A DNA stretch of 64,000 bases from NCBI RefSeq assembly GCF_901000735.1, contig NC_081541.1, forward strand, positions 44,160,263 to 44,224,262. The letters are read 5' to 3'. Shown here piece after piece: positions 26,866-39,390 of this stretch; positions within the stretch are counted from its first letter, which is position 1; each line of letters opens with the position of its first letter. Made by a program: the position numbers and the translations under genes. Under the pieces are notes generated by a model that saw only the letters and a list, made by a program, of their open reading frames with translations, made no database searches and had not been told where the DNA came from. This DNA is from Corylus avellana (Eukaryota > Streptophyta > Magnoliopsida > Fagales > Betulaceae).

Positions 26866-29800
26866 ATGATTGATGAGGGCAGTCTTGAAAATAGCAAGGA
26901 GTGCTTCACCCAACGAAAACCTTCCACAGGCGGATGGAACGCCGCCATTTTCATCATCTGTAAGTAATTTCCGGCCGCCAAACTTTCTTTTATTTTATAC
27001 AAACTAATTTGTTTGCTTGGTTTTATTATAATATGTTTGCAGTCGTTGAAGTGGCGGAGAGATTTGCTTTCTGTGGGTTGGCGAGCAACCTCATCACGTA
27101 CCTCACGGATGACCTCCACGAGCCGACCTCGACGGCGGTGAAGATTGTGAACACTTGGGTCGGCGTATCTTATCTCTTCCCGGTACTTGGAGCCTTCGCC
27201 GCCGACTCCTTTCTCGGCCGGTTCAGGACCATCCTTGTCGCCTCCATCATTTACTGCACGGTATAACCTCTTCCATCTTTGATATTCCATGGCATTTCCC
27301 GCTCTTCTTCTTCTTCGCAGGCGCTCAACCACTTGTAAACTGCAGCAATATATGCATCAACATATATACCTAAAACTATCTCAACTTGTAAACTCAAAAC
27401 GCTCGTAACGACGATACCTTTAGAACGTGGTAAACCAGAATGCTTGACACGTTTTTTACACGATTTGTAAATTCGACATAAATCAAAGATAAAATTATTA
27501 AGTTAAACTCATTTAATAAATACTTTTATATTTATTATTTAATATGACCTAAATCCAACATGGGACATCTAGAATAAATAATTTTATCTTATAGACAGTG
27601 TCTGGCAAAGGACTAAAAAAAACTCAATTATTCCTCTCAAAATCAACTATAATGTTCTTATTTTTTACATTACATCAATAACTTTTTATTACTATTCAAA
27701 TAAAATAACCTTACAAAATAATTTTATTTATTTATTTTTACATTAATCAAATCTCTTACACTTTCAGTACACTGTTTGAAAAAACTCGATCGAGATATAT
27801 ACCTATCTCTCGAGTTGCCGTGCCTAATCATGAGGCTCGTGGGGTTGCATGAAGTCGGTGCTGACTCTTGGCTATTGCATACAAAAAATCCAGTCAATTT
27901 TTAGATCCACATAGAAAAGAGTGATTATTTGTGTTTTTCTTCTGTTTTTTGTTTTTTGTTTTTTGTTTTTCTACAGGTGTCTTCACTCGGTCGATGGATG
28001 CTATGATTCATCTTATAACTTGCTAGAAGAAAAAAAGAGGTTAAAAGATGTTTGAAATTTACCACCATACACGTCTTCATTGATTAATCAACAAGTATAC
28101 GTATAATAGTAAAACATCAAAAGCAGCGGGCTAGCTGCATGGTTTACATGTGTTTAATTAATAATCAATCCATCTTATAATAAACTTTGTAAACTACAAC
28201 ATGTTACATGTGTATGTACTCTTCTAGCTCGGCTCTCATATTAACTGCTTAAATTGTGTGCGCATTTTGTAAATTATACGTGTTCGATTTGCATATATAA
28301 TTTGAAGAAATTTTTTATTCTAATGTTATTAATTATATGGGTTTTATTATGGGGCAGGGATTTGTGTTGTTAACATTATCGGTTTCGGTGTTACCTTTGC
28401 ACGATCGGAAAGCAATATTTTTCGTAGCGCTTTACATAATAGCGGTCGGCGAAGGCGGACACAAGCCATGCGTGCAAACCTTTGCGGCGGATCAGTTCAA
28501 CGAGAACTTGCCGGAGGAAAAGAAGGCAAAGAGCTCCTTCTTCAACTGGTGGTACTCCGGGATAATGGTCGGTGCCACTTCTTCCACTCTAGCAGTAGTA
28601 TACATTGAGGTATATGTACAAAATTAATTAACTCCCATATATATATATATATATATACCCCTATACTCTGCCTCGATGAAAATTTCTGGTTCAATCCCAA
28701 CACACACACACATATATATATATATATCTTGGATTTTTTTTTTTTGCTCTAGTTACTAGATTTTGTTATATTGTATATATATAGGATAATATCAGTTGGG
28801 CGGCAGGCTTCGGAGTCCTGGCAACAGCTTTGGCAGCGTCGTTGGCAATATTTCTGCTAGGAATTAAGAGGTACAAGAAGCAGGGTCCTTTCGGGAGCCC
28901 CTTCACTTCGGTGGCGCAGGTTGTTGCAGCAGCGGCACGCAAGTGGCGCGTGGATGAGACGGGCCGCGTTTGGGGCGTTTGTTGTGGAGACGTGAGAATT
29001 GGGGTCCACGAGGATGGTCAACCCAAGAGTAGGACTTTGGCCCACACCGATCAGTTGAGGTTCGTGTCAATGATAATCACTGCACTGTTTCAAATGGGGA
29101 CCTGATCTCAGCCTGACTTATTTGATTCATTATTGGGTTCATGTGGGTCCTATGAACTGGGACCCACATTTGATCCTCCATATTTAATATCATCTTTATT
29201 GTAGCACGGTGTAGGTTCTCATGCCCATAACATGTCAATGTCAAATATTATTTAGTTAATATATTTAAAACTTTTAGCGAAACTTCACATTATACTTCTC
29301 GTTTTGGAAATACCACTTAAAATTTAAAAATTTTTCAATTTAATTTTTTGAACTTTCAATTTCAATTAATTTACGCACTTTGTCAAATTTTGAAAAAAAT
29401 GACATTTATACCCTTGACTTTTTTATAAAATTTCAAATTAAAAAAAAAATTAAAGGGTAATTTGATTTTTTTAGGCATGTTCGTTAAAAATTAATGGCTA
29501 AAACTAACTGAGGGAGGTAAATTAATTGAAATTGAAAGTTTAAGGGTGTAAATTGAGAGTTTTTGAATTTTTGAGGTATTCTCAAAACGCACAGCATGTT
29601 AAGAGTTTAAAGTGAAGTTTTTCCAAATTTTTATTAAACGTCATATTAGCCAATATAAAATGAGAGTGAAAAATTATAATTCTTCAAAAGTTATTTCTCC
29701 ATGATAACTTTTTTACTAATTTTAATTGGCACGTCTTCCATATCAAAAGTTGTTCTTAATTCTTACTAGCTATAATTATGTGTGATATATGTCTCCAATG

Positions 29801-31239
29801 GCTTTATCTTTACAATATGAAAACTGCAGATTTTTGGACAAGGCAACGATCATTGACAACATTGATGCATCAAGTCAAAGCAGAAATCCATGGAGGCTAT
29901 GCTCACAAAATCAAGTGGAAGAAGTGAAGCTCGTCCTCTGCCTCATCCCCGTATGGCTGTGCTCCTTAATGTTTGCCGTGGTGGCAACCAATTTCCAAAC
30001 CTACTTCACCAAGCAAGGCAGCACAATGATCCGATCAGTCGGGCGCTTCCAGCTTCCCGCAGCATCGCTCCAAGCCCTTCTCGGCCTCACCGTCATGATC
30101 GCCATTCCAATCTACGACCGAATCTTTGTCCCGATAACTAGAAGATTCACCGGACACCTGTCGGGTATGGTTAAATCACCACTTATTTTAAAAGTTAAAG
30201 TTTATAAGAAGTGATAAATTTAATTAATTTATATTTTAACACTCTCATCTGCATATATATTCCCTTAACTTTTTTACTCCCCTTAAGAGTACTATTAGCA
30301 TATTCCCTTAACTTTTTAGCTGCCCTTATCCTTATTTTGTTTTGTTTGTTTGTTTGTTTGTTTTTGTTTGTTTTTGTTTTCTCTCTTTTTTCTTTAACAT
30401 TGATTTGAAAGAATATTTAAATAGTATAGAGAAATAATAAGGGACACTATTTTGTGAAGTATATTTGAATAGGGAAACAAAAACTAGTTTGGTTCACTAA
30501 ATTTTAAAAACATTTAAGGAAAACTGCTGCTAATGCTCTAATAAACAGGCCTAACGTCGCATGTAATATTTAACTGAAATAGAGGTTGAATCAACGGATA
30601 CAAAGTTTGAACTTCGAATTGATTAGGACCTCGACTTTGATGTCATATTAAATTACCGCTTATTTCAAAAACTTGATCTTATAAAAAATGATGAATTTAA
30701 ACCCATTTATATTCTTAACAGGAATAACGTTGCTGCAAAGGATAGGAATTGGTTTGTTCTTGTCATTGATAAATATGGCTGTGTCAGCTTTAGTAGAGGC
30801 CAAAAGGGTCGGTGTGGCTAAAGAACACAACCTCCTAGACAACCCAAAAGCGACCGTTCCGATGAGCGTGTGGTGGCTGCTTCCACAATACATCTTCTGC
30901 GGGTTGTCCGACGTCTTCACATTTATTGGGCTCCAGGAGTTGTTCTACGATCAGATGCCGGAGTCGATGAGAAGCTTAGGAGCAGCGGCGTACGTTACTG
31001 TTGTCGGCGTCGGGAGCTTCGTAAGCAGCGCTGTTATATCGATCGTGCAGGTGATGAGCTCCAGCTTTGGCGAAGAATGGCTTGGTGACAATCTCAACCG
31101 CGCGCACCTTGATGGCTTCTACTGGGTGCTGGCTGGGTTGAGTGCCTTGAATTTGTGTGTTTATGTGTGGGTTGCTAAGCGTTTTGTGTACAAAAAAGTT
31201 GAAGGGGATGATGATGATGATGATGATATACTTGCATAA
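26866..31239 (+). CDS. NPF gene A: NRT1/PTR family 5-like transporter (complete)
   Basis: Predicted proton-coupled transporter of the NPF (NRT1/PTR) family with about 12 membrane helices. Exons: 26866-26959, 27043-27260, 28358-28609, 28785-29059, 29830-30164, 30722-31239. All have GT-AG borders and join in frame to 564 codons including TAA (563 aa, normal for the family). The proton-coupling motif ExxER is intact (EVAER, residues 34-38). The PTR signature GEGGHKPCVQTFAADQF begins near residue 135. The central cytoplasmic loop spans the exon 4/5 boundary, and the tail ends in a GAT-encoded Asp run. The NPF5 placement rests on remembered similarity to Arabidopsis NPF5.10 (GGW..A.FII start, FYDQMPESMRSLG). 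Some NPF5 proteins move nitrate across the tonoplast, but the substrate here is unknown. Unlike C and D, it has a 557 bp intron splitting the last exon after SG. Confidence 0.92.
29279..29623. mobile_element. Long-TIR MITE in intron 4 of gene A
   Basis: The right end, read in reverse complement, starts GGAAAAACTTCACTTTAAAC, and the left end starts GAAACTTCACATTATAC. The interior continues as imperfect inverted repeats for over 100 bp (for example CAATTTCAATTAATTTAC against GTAAATTAATTGAAATTG). Related elements lie in intron 3 of gene D and its other copy (36101-36553 and 49869-50326). Confidence 0.7.
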
Positions 31240-31496
31240 ATGGAGCAGCATTAGATGATGGAATGAAGAAATTAAGTGTTAACGTTAATTATATGTTTTC
31301 TAGCTCCTGTTTGGATTAGATGTATAGCAAACAGTGTATAATTAGGCTTTCTCTGTCTCTTAAACATATTTATGGGACTATGTTTACGATCCCATGACTT
31401 AAAAATATAATCTTTAACCATATATCTATAGGCACTCTTTCCTTTAAGCCCGTTTTTAAGGGCGATCAATTTTATATGAGGTTTGTATAATTTGGT
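31240..31496. other. 3' flank of NPF gene A up to the gap
   Basis: Probable 3' UTR and downstream sequence. The same sequence with a few single-base differences is at 40918-41174, which then continues without a gap into the gene A to gene C spacer. Confidence 0.8.
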
Positions 31497-31596
31497 NNNN
31501 NNNNNNNNNNNNNNNNNNNNNNNNNNNNNNNNNNNNNNNNNNNNNNNNNNNNNNNNNNNNNNNNNNNNNNNNNNNNNNNNNNNNNNNNNNNNNNNN
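31497..31596. other. Assembly gap (100 N)
   Basis: The true continuation of the sequence on its left is visible at 41175 onward. The contig on its right is in reverse orientation (see findings). Confidence 0.99.
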
Positions 31597-32395
31597 TGAA
31601 AATGGTAGATGCATGCCCAAGAACCTCACTCTCATTTAATGCACAAAATGACAAGAGGTATTTACAATCACATTGACATCAGGTTCTATTAATGTTCTTC
31701 ATATTTTTATTTTTGTTTTTGTTTTTAATCAATTAATGTTTAGTAGGTTATTGTTAAGCACAAAGCTGCACAAGCCTTGAGTTCAATTCTACCGTTTCTC
31801 TCCCTCCATTTCATTAAATATGCTAGATTTCATTTATCCAGAAATATTTAATTTAAAACATATACTAGTTTAACCAAAACCTCTAATGATATTTTAGCAA
31901 AAATCAAATTTTATTTGTTTAGATGCTAAATATATGCCCCAATCTTTGGCCATTGTCTTTCTAATCCTTTGTTAATTAATTGGAAGCGAGAAAAAAAAAA
32001 TGGGGAACCCCCCATTTTTTTCTAGTGGCTTCATCCATTTATCAAGATTCTCTAAGACTTAATATATATTATATAAACGTTCACATAGTATCAAGATATT
32101 TTAATCCAGAGTATAGATCGCCTCTTTCGTGACTTAGCAACAAAGTAGCAACATATTCGATCTCATACTTGATGAATAGCATCTAATCCCATACTCGACG
32201 TGTTGGCTAACTCTGATGCCAAATGATACAAACCTAAAATAAAACTGATCACCCTTAAAAACAGGCTTAAAAAGAAGCGTGTCCAAAAACTTATAGATAT
32301 ATGGTTAAGATAACATTTTAAGTCGTAGGACCTTAAACTTATATACTCCCATAAAATGTTTAAGAGACAGAGAAAGCCTAAATATACACCGTTTG

Positions 32396-34037
32396 CTATA
32401 CATCCCCTTCAACATTTTTGTACACAAAACGCTTAGCAACCCACACATAAACACACAAATTCAAAGCACTCAACCCAGCCAGCACCCAGTAGAAGTAATC
32501 AAGGTGTGCGCGGTTGAGGTTGTCACCAAGCCATTCTTCACCACCGCTTGAACTAATCGCCTGAACCACCCAAATAACAGCACTGCTGAGGAAACATCCC
32601 ACTCCAAAAACACTGAGGTAAAGTGCTGCTCCTAAGCTTCTCATTGACTCCGGCATTTGATCATAGAACAGTTCTTGTTGCCCTACAAACGCAAACAGAT
32701 CTGCCAAACCACAAAGCATATATTGTGGTAGCAGCCACCACAGCTTCATTGGAACTATTGCTTTAGGGTTTTCCATGAGGTTGTGTTCTTTTACAATGCT
32801 GATCCTTCTGGCTTCTACTAGGGCTGACACAATCATTATAAGAATGGATAAAAATAGGCCAATTCCTACCCTTTGGAGTGAAGTTATCCCAGATGGGTGT
32901 CCTGTGAATTTTCTAGTCCAGGGGACTAGAATTCTGTCATATATTGGTATGGTGATTACAATTGTGAGGCTAACAATGGCTTGAAGTGATGCTGGGGGGA
33001 TTTTGAAATGGGGTCCGATTGATCTCATCATTGTACTGCCTTGTTTGGTGAAGTGGGTTTGGAGTTGAGGGATGACTATTGAAAACATCAAGCAACTTAA
33101 CCATATGGGGATAAGGCGAAACACAAGCTTCACTTCTTCTACTTGATTTAAAGAGCATAGCCTCCAAGGATCTTTGATTTTTCTCATGGCATCGATGTTG
33201 TCAATTATCATTGCCTTGTCCAAACATCTGCACTTTATTTGTAACTTGTAAGACAAATCTTCTCTTGAAGAGAATTGGAAGAGAAAAAAGTACACACAAT
33301 ATGAGGATATAAAGTTCAGGGAAAGGAACAAGAACAAGCAAGCCTATTAGGGCAATAAATTTGTCATGGATAATGCTATATGTCCTCTCTACCAAGAGAA
33401 TTCTATTCAACATCTGTCCAACAAGATTGACGTAGCACTCTCAACTAATCATTGGATTAATTCTTATTAAATTAAAAAAAAAATCTAATTGTTGATTTAG
33501 AATATCACGTCAACATCGTTGGATAAATAGATAAAAATATAATATATAACATTATTTCTCTTCAAAATAGGTTGTATTAGTGTCACTAATGAGAACCACT
33601 ATGAAGGGGGAGAGATGGTATGTATGAATGCTTCCAATTTATAAGAGATTATACCCAAACATTTTCCATATTTGACATGAGCTCATTCATTGCCCTAGTT
33701 TATTTTTAGTACCACCACAACTTATGAACTTTGTCAGTTACATTAACGGTAGAGAAACGGGATAAAGATTCTTAGCAATTTTTACTATTCGGATTGTTAG
33801 CAATTTAGACAATAAATGTGAAAGATATAATATAGAACCCATATGTCCAAGCAAAATTTGGGATCTCCACTCATTTGACGATGGATCCATAAAGACTCTT
33901 TTATTCATTATTTGAATTACTAACAATTCATCCAGTAAATTTATTAAACCTTATCAATATTTTTCTCTTTGGACCATAGAACAATATGATCGAGTACACC
34001 CATTGAATAGAAACATACCTCAATTTCCTCCCCCCCC

Positions 34038-34069
<32 letters not shown>

Positions 34070-34358
34070 GAACATACCTCAATTGATTAGTACGAGCCAT
34101 TGTCCGAGCCTTAGATTGATTGACTTTGTTGGACCCATCCCTCTCATCATCTCCATGATAAACACCACAACCGTCGCACGTCTCATTCACGCGCCACTTC
34201 CGAGCTGCCGCCACAAGCACCTGCACCACTGTAGTGAGCGGGCTCCCCAAGGGACGACCTTGCTTCTGGTACCTCTTTATTCCTAGCAAAAATATTGCTA
34301 GTGACACCACCAATGCTGCTAACAAAATTCCAAACCCTACGCCCCAACCAACATTGTC
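32396..34358 (-). CDS. NPF gene C, second copy, exons 4-5 only
   Basis: Minus-strand exons 34358-34078 (281 nt) and 33227-32396 (832 nt, ending TAG) correspond to exons 4 and 5 of the complete gene at 42119-45456. Exon 4 has one extra codon (KQGRPLGSP instead of KQGPLGSP), and exon 5 lacks one codon (WTRKF instead of WTSRKF). At the exon 5 start, Arg-Cys replaces Arg-Ser. Both exons are open and in phase. Exons 1-3 would lie beyond 34648, where the contig stops at a gap. Read it as the other allele of gene C, not a separate locus. Confidence 0.88.
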
Positions 34359-34434
34359 CTGTATGCATATTATGAAAAGATTAGAATTCTCTCAGAATTT
34401 TAAAGTATTCTATCAAGTAGTGTTCTTTGAGAGT

Positions 34435-34590
34435 AATACTAGAAATTATATTTTTATTTTATAATATTGACACAACAATCCCAATTATCATTGAATTTTT
34501 TTTTTAACAAAAATTGATCGAATGATTAGTTGAGACTGCTACGTTAACATTGTAGGATAATTGTATAATAAAAATATAATTTCTAGTATT
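34435..34590. mobile_element. MITE with perfect 23-bp inverted repeats, 156 bp
   Basis: 34435-34457 and 34568-34590 are exact reverse complements, beginning AATACTAGAAATTATA. The element lies in intron 3 of the gene C second copy. A decayed counterpart is at 43290-43443, and related elements occur near 37735-37890 and 51600-51760. Confidence 0.85.
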
Positions 34591-34648
34591 AGCGCACTAA
34601 CAGCAGTTTTCCTAAAATCAATTTCTCTTGTTCCCTAAACTAAGGGAA

Positions 34649-34748
34649 NNNNNNNNNNNNNNNNNNNNNNNNNNNNNNNNNNNNNNNNNNNNNNNNNNNN
34701 NNNNNNNNNNNNNNNNNNNNNNNNNNNNNNNNNNNNNNNNNNNNNNNN
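34649..34748. other. Assembly gap (100 N)
   Basis: Separates two second-copy contigs of opposite orientation (31597-34648 and 34749-38297), so the adjacency is doubtful. Confidence 0.99.
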
Positions 34749-34932
34749 TTGAAATTATAATCCCTACAATTCATTTCATTCTTGGAATTGCGGGGATGTT
34801 AATCCATTGGTCTAATTAATGACCCCAATGACAGCTCAAAACTTACTCAACTACACTAGATAGTACTAGATACCAATTGAAGTAACCAAATAAATGCCAA
34901 AGAAGAAGTTAAGTGATAATGAATTTAATGCA

Positions 34933-34940
34933 TATAAAAA
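34933..34940 (+). promoter_or_regulatory. TATA box of NPF gene D, second copy
   Basis: TATAAAAA followed by GGATCC, 85 bp before the start codon at 35018. Same spacing as 48685 in the other copy. Confidence 0.7.
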
Positions 34941-35017
34941 GGATCCAAATGCACAAGAATTTCCATCCAACTCTTTGGTACTATACCAAGTCCAAATCTT
35001 CACATAAACTTTCAGCT

Positions 35018-37109
35018 ATGGTTGATAACTATGAAGATAGAGATACCAATTACAAGGTGTCTTCACAAGAAAAAACCACCAGCGGTGGATGGAACGCCGC
35101 CGTATTCATCATCTGTAAGCCAATCTCCTCCACCTCCTTCAGCTTCATATGCACTTCATCTTTTTCACTTCTACTTCTAATTGGATGCAGTTGTTGAGGT
35201 GGCTGAGCGATTTGTGTTCTTTGGCATGTCGGGGAACCTCATCACATACCTCACAAACCAACTCCACCTGCCTATTCCCACAGCGGCTAAGAATGTCAAC
35301 ATCTGGGTTGGTGTGTCTTGTCTCTTCTCCATATTTGGAGCCTTCATTGCTGATTCCTTCTTGGGTCGGTTCAAGACCATCCTTTACTCCTCCATCATTT
35401 ATCTTCTGGTGAATTATCCCTTCCATTGTCTTCCATACAAAATCTCCATGTATGCTGCTATCGATGAAAATTGAGTATATATATTTTTACCAAAAAAAAA
35501 AAAAAACCATTTTGCCATTTACTTAACAAATGACATTTTTCAAGCCGTTCGGTGCAAAGAAACGCTTGAATTTGGTGTGTGTTTGTGTATAGTTGATCTA
35601 AATTAAACCTTGAATTTGTCATATGTTTTATGTGACAGGGAACCGTTATGTTGACACTGTCGGTGTCAGTAATTCCTGTGCATAATCGTAAAGTAATGTT
35701 CTTCATAGCGCTTTACATATTAACGGTCGGCGAAGGAGGGCACAAGCCATGCGTGCAAACCTTCGCGGCGGACCAATTTGAGGAGGATTCAGAAGAGGAT
35801 AAGAAGGCCAAGAGCTCATTCTATAATTGGTGGTATCTGGGAATAGTGTTTGGCTCCACTTCTGCCACACTCGTAGTAATATACTTGGAGGTAAATTAAC
35901 ATCTGTCTAATTATTTGTGAGCTTCTTATTTTAGTACAAGGTTTTTTTTTTTTGGTTTTCTATTCAAAGATGGGAAAGGGAGAAGGTGGATTATTTTAGT
36001 AGAAGTTGTAAACACATTGATGTAACTTTGTCCAAATTTTGGAATAGGTAATCTCCATTGATTTTGTGAATATCGTGTACTCACGTCATTTAAAATTTTG
36101 GAAAAACTTAATTCACTTAATATTTTTGAACTTTCATTGGTTTTGCAATATCATTTTCAAAGTTCAGAAATTCTCAATTTAGTGTATTAAATTTTAAAAA
36201 ATTTGCATTCTCACCCGTCCTATTAGAGTTTGGAGGTTAAATTAGACGGTCAATTGGGCTAAATGACCACTATACTGCTGTAAAGTTTATGAAATTACAA
36301 AATTATCCTAAAATTCCATTTTTTTTTTTTTAAAAAAAAAAAGTAAAGTACAAAAAAAAGAGATGGAAAAAAAATACATGGGTATTTTGGAAATTTCTCA
36401 GAAAATCGTAACAGAGGGATGAGCTGACATATTTTGTAAATCAAGTTCGATAGACTAAATTGAGAATTTTTGAAATTTAGGTGGTTTGGGGATGGGTAGA
36501 GAGAGAGATTGCAAAAATGATGAAAACTCAAGGGAGTTAGAGTGAAGTTTTTCTAAAAAATTTAAATGATATAGTAACATACACTGTATTACAACATATA
36601 TACCATCAGATATATATGTAAAATTTAGATCATAAAATAATTCCTCTTAACATCACTTGAAATGAAGAAGATTGTAATCCCCAAATTTTAGATGAATCAA
36701 ACCCATCCAAAGCTTCAATAATTTAATGATGGGAAAATTGTTCCTAATAATATTATTTGTAATTTCAAAATTCCTAATCTTATTCTGGATCATGATTCTC
36801 AAGAATTCCAAATCCTCATATAATATGTAAACAGGACAATGTTGGTTGGGCCGTAGGATTTGGAATTTTGGCAGCAGCAATGTCGGTGTCACTAGCAATA
36901 TTTTTGCTAGGAATAAAGAGCTACCGGAAGCAAGGTCCCCTAGGGAGCCCACTCACTACATTGGCGCAGGTGCTTGTGGCGGCGGCTCGGAAGTGGCGTG
37001 TGAATGAGATGCGCGACGGTTGTAGTGTTTTTCGTGGAGATGAGAGGGATGGGTCCAACAGTACCGGTCAATTTAAGGCTCGGACTATGGCTCGTACTAA
37101 TCAGTTGAG
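35018..37109 (+). CDS. NPF gene D, second copy, exons 1-4 (rest at 62900-62162)
   Basis: Exons 35018-35114, 35191-35408, 35639-35890 and 36835-37109 match gene D (48770-50976) exon for exon, with identical lengths (97, 218, 252, 275) and a few amino-acid changes (for example VSSQ for ESTQ near the N-terminus). The ExxER motif (residues 35-39) and GEGGHKPCVQ signature are present. The contig ends 1.2 kb after exon 4. Its last 50 bp are the reverse complement of 63497-63546, so the missing last exon is the minus-strand exon at 62900-62162, which ends in a premature stop. This allele is therefore probably impaired. Confidence 0.88.
36101..36553. mobile_element. Long-TIR MITE in intron 3 of gene D, second copy
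   Basis: The left end GAAAAACTTAATTCACT is mirrored by AGTGAAGTTTTTC at the right end. Longer imperfect inversions continue inward (TTTTTGAACTTTCAT and GATTGCAAAAATGATG regions). The allelic element is at 49869-50326, with a related one in gene A intron 4. Confidence 0.7.
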
Positions 37110-37917
37110 GTATGTTTATATTCTCTGGGTGTACTCATACTGTTTCAAGGTCCAAATAAAAAAAAAAAAAAAAACCTGACAAGGTTAATTCACTAAATTT
37201 GCTGTTTGAATTGCTAGAAATACCTATAATAATTATGATAGTTCTTGTGGAATCCACCTATCCAAGTAATTTTTGGGCATGTGGGTCCCATATTAGCTTT
37301 TTCATATTTGTTCGAATTATTACCAATTTGAGTAGCCAAATTGGTAGAGATCTCTATCCCGTTTTCTCTAAATTTAATGTACTAGGCAAAGTTCATAAGT
37401 TGTGCTAAAGATAAGGCAGGGCATTGAATGAGCTCGTGTCAAATATGGAAGGTGCTTGGGTATAATTTTTTATAAATTGGCATGGTAGTCTACATGACAT
37501 TGTCATATGAATTATAATTAAATTAAATTTTTAGCGGCTCATGTGTAAGTGTCACATGACTTTACAAATTGATGTGACAATCCACATGACATTGCCACAT
37601 AAGACAAAATAAAATTTAATTGTTCAATAGCTGACGTGATAGTGCCAATCACCTCAATTTATAAAAACCTTAGGTTAAAAGTTATAATATTCCTAACATC
37701 ACTCGTCAAAATATCTCTTTATATTTATAAGAATAATACTAGAAATTACATTTTTATCCTACAATGCTGATATGATAGTCTCAACCAACTCATGGATTTT
37801 TTTTTTTTTTTTTTAACAAGGATTGATTCAAGAGTATTAGTTGGGACTATCATGCATGTGAGCACTGTGGAATATCTATAAGATAAATATGTGATCTATT
37901 TATAACTAAAGATTATG

Positions 37918-38085
37918 AGTAATGCTACATACCATATTTTTACCATACGATTATGATGTGGGAGTCTCAACAAACCATTGAATCAATCATTAATGTTAAA
38001 AAAGAAAAAAAAAAAAAAATCTAATGGTTGATTAGGATTACATTGGTATTGTGGGAAAAAAAAAATCTGATATGTACCATTACTC
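37918..38085. mobile_element. MITE, GAGTAATGCTA family, 168 bp
   Basis: The left end is GAGTAATGCTACATACCA. The right end, reverse complemented, is GAGTAATGGTACATATCA, and both continue into T-rich sequence. The other copy starts at about 51781 and is cut by the gap at 51945. Confidence 0.75.
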
Positions 38086-38247
38086 AAAGACTAGAAAACA
38101 TCTCAAAGTATCCTGTTAATTACTTTTATTTTATTTAATTTATTATTATTATTATTGTTATTTTTTAATTGGAAAAGGTTTACACAGAGAGAGGGGGGCG
38201 AGGAGGAGGTGTTGGGTGTTTAATCCAGTTTGGCGTTCACTGTGGTT

Positions 38248-38297
38248 GCCTTGAACTTGTCATGATTCACTTTCAAAGGAAAATGCTTAGGGTACCA
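38248..38297. repeat. 50-bp contig-end overlap with 63497-63546 (inverted)
   Basis: The last 50 bases of this contig are the exact reverse complement of the last 50 bases of contig 59628-63546. A terminal match of this kind is typical of neighbouring contigs in an assembly graph and gives the true join. Confidence 0.95.
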
Positions 38298-38397
38298 NNN
38301 NNNNNNNNNNNNNNNNNNNNNNNNNNNNNNNNNNNNNNNNNNNNNNNNNNNNNNNNNNNNNNNNNNNNNNNNNNNNNNNNNNNNNNNNNNNNNNNNN
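38298..38397. other. Assembly gap (100 N)
   Basis: The contig on the left really continues into the reverse complement of 63496 downward. The contig on the right starts inside a CACTA element. Confidence 0.99.
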
Positions 38398-39095
38398 TTT
38401 GATCATATCGTGATCAATCGAACTAATTCCTTAGGATCGATCAGATGTTTGATCGATCGTTTGATCCTATCACGATCAATCGAACTAATTTACCTGGATC
38501 GATCGGATGTTTGATCGATCATTCGATCTTATCACGATCAATCAAATTAATTCAGTAGGATCAATCGGATGTTTGATCAATAATTTGATCCTATCACGAT
38601 CAATCGAATTAATTTAGTAAAATCGATTAAACATTTGATTCTATCAAGATCAATCGAGCTAATTCATTAGGATCGATCAGATGTTTGATCGAACATCTGA
38701 TCCTATCACGATTAATCGAACTAATTCATTAGGATCGATCGAATGTTTAATCGATCATTTCAACATATCACGATCAATCAAACTAATTCATTTAGATCGA
38801 TCGGATGTTTGATCGAACATTTGATCTTATCATGATCAATCGAACTAATTCATTAGGATCAATCGGATGTTCAATCAATCATTTGTTCTTATCATGATCA
38901 ATCGAACTAATTCATTAGGATCAATCGGATGTTCGATCAATCATTTGTTCTTATCACGATCAATCGAACTAATTCATTAAGATCATATCACGATCAATCG
39001 AACTAATTCACCTGGATCGATCGATCATTTGATCCTACCACGATCAATTGAATTAATTCACCAAGATCCATCGATTGTTTGATCAAACATTTAAA
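38398..39095. repeat. About 62-bp minisatellite rich in GATCGATC (copy 1)
   Basis: Roughly eleven units built on ATCACGATCAATCGAACTA, then ATTCATTAGGATCGATCGGA and TGTTTGATCGATCATTTG, with variants. The units contain several self-complementary GATC/ATCGAT words. The array starts at the gap, so its full length is unknown. Confidence 0.9.
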
Positions 39096-39390
39096 TAAGA
39101 ATAAGAATAAGAAATAGAAAACTTCAATAATAATTAATAGGAGAATTTGTTCTCTTTAAAAGGAAAAAATAAATATTGATTTTTTTATAAAAAATACGAA
39201 TAGAAAATAGAAAATAGAAAAAAAAAAAATTCACCAATAATTAATATAAAAGAAATAATGACATATTATTGGAGGTGAATTTTTGGTAAATAATATTTTC
39301 TATTATATATGTAAGGTCAATAGCATTGCCCCAATATTTATAATTTAATTAATTAATTTTTTTTTATTATTATTATTTTTTCAGTGGTAA

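Larger units (their letters stand above)
31597..34648 (-). repeat. Inverted second copy (probable allele) of 43.2-47.6 kb
   Basis: The reverse complement of this contig follows 43220-46118 and then 47480-47640: intron 3 end, exon 4, intron 4, exon 5, 3' flank and downstream spacer of NPF gene C. Differences are a few percent, and it lacks the LINE-like insertion found at 46119-47479. The contig also includes a 39-nt A run near 34029-34067 and a MITE (34435-34590). Confidence 0.9.

Noticed and set aside
26814..27332. 172-codon minus-strand ORF
   Set aside because: Antisense shadow of exons 1-2 of NPF gene A; it has no family motif.
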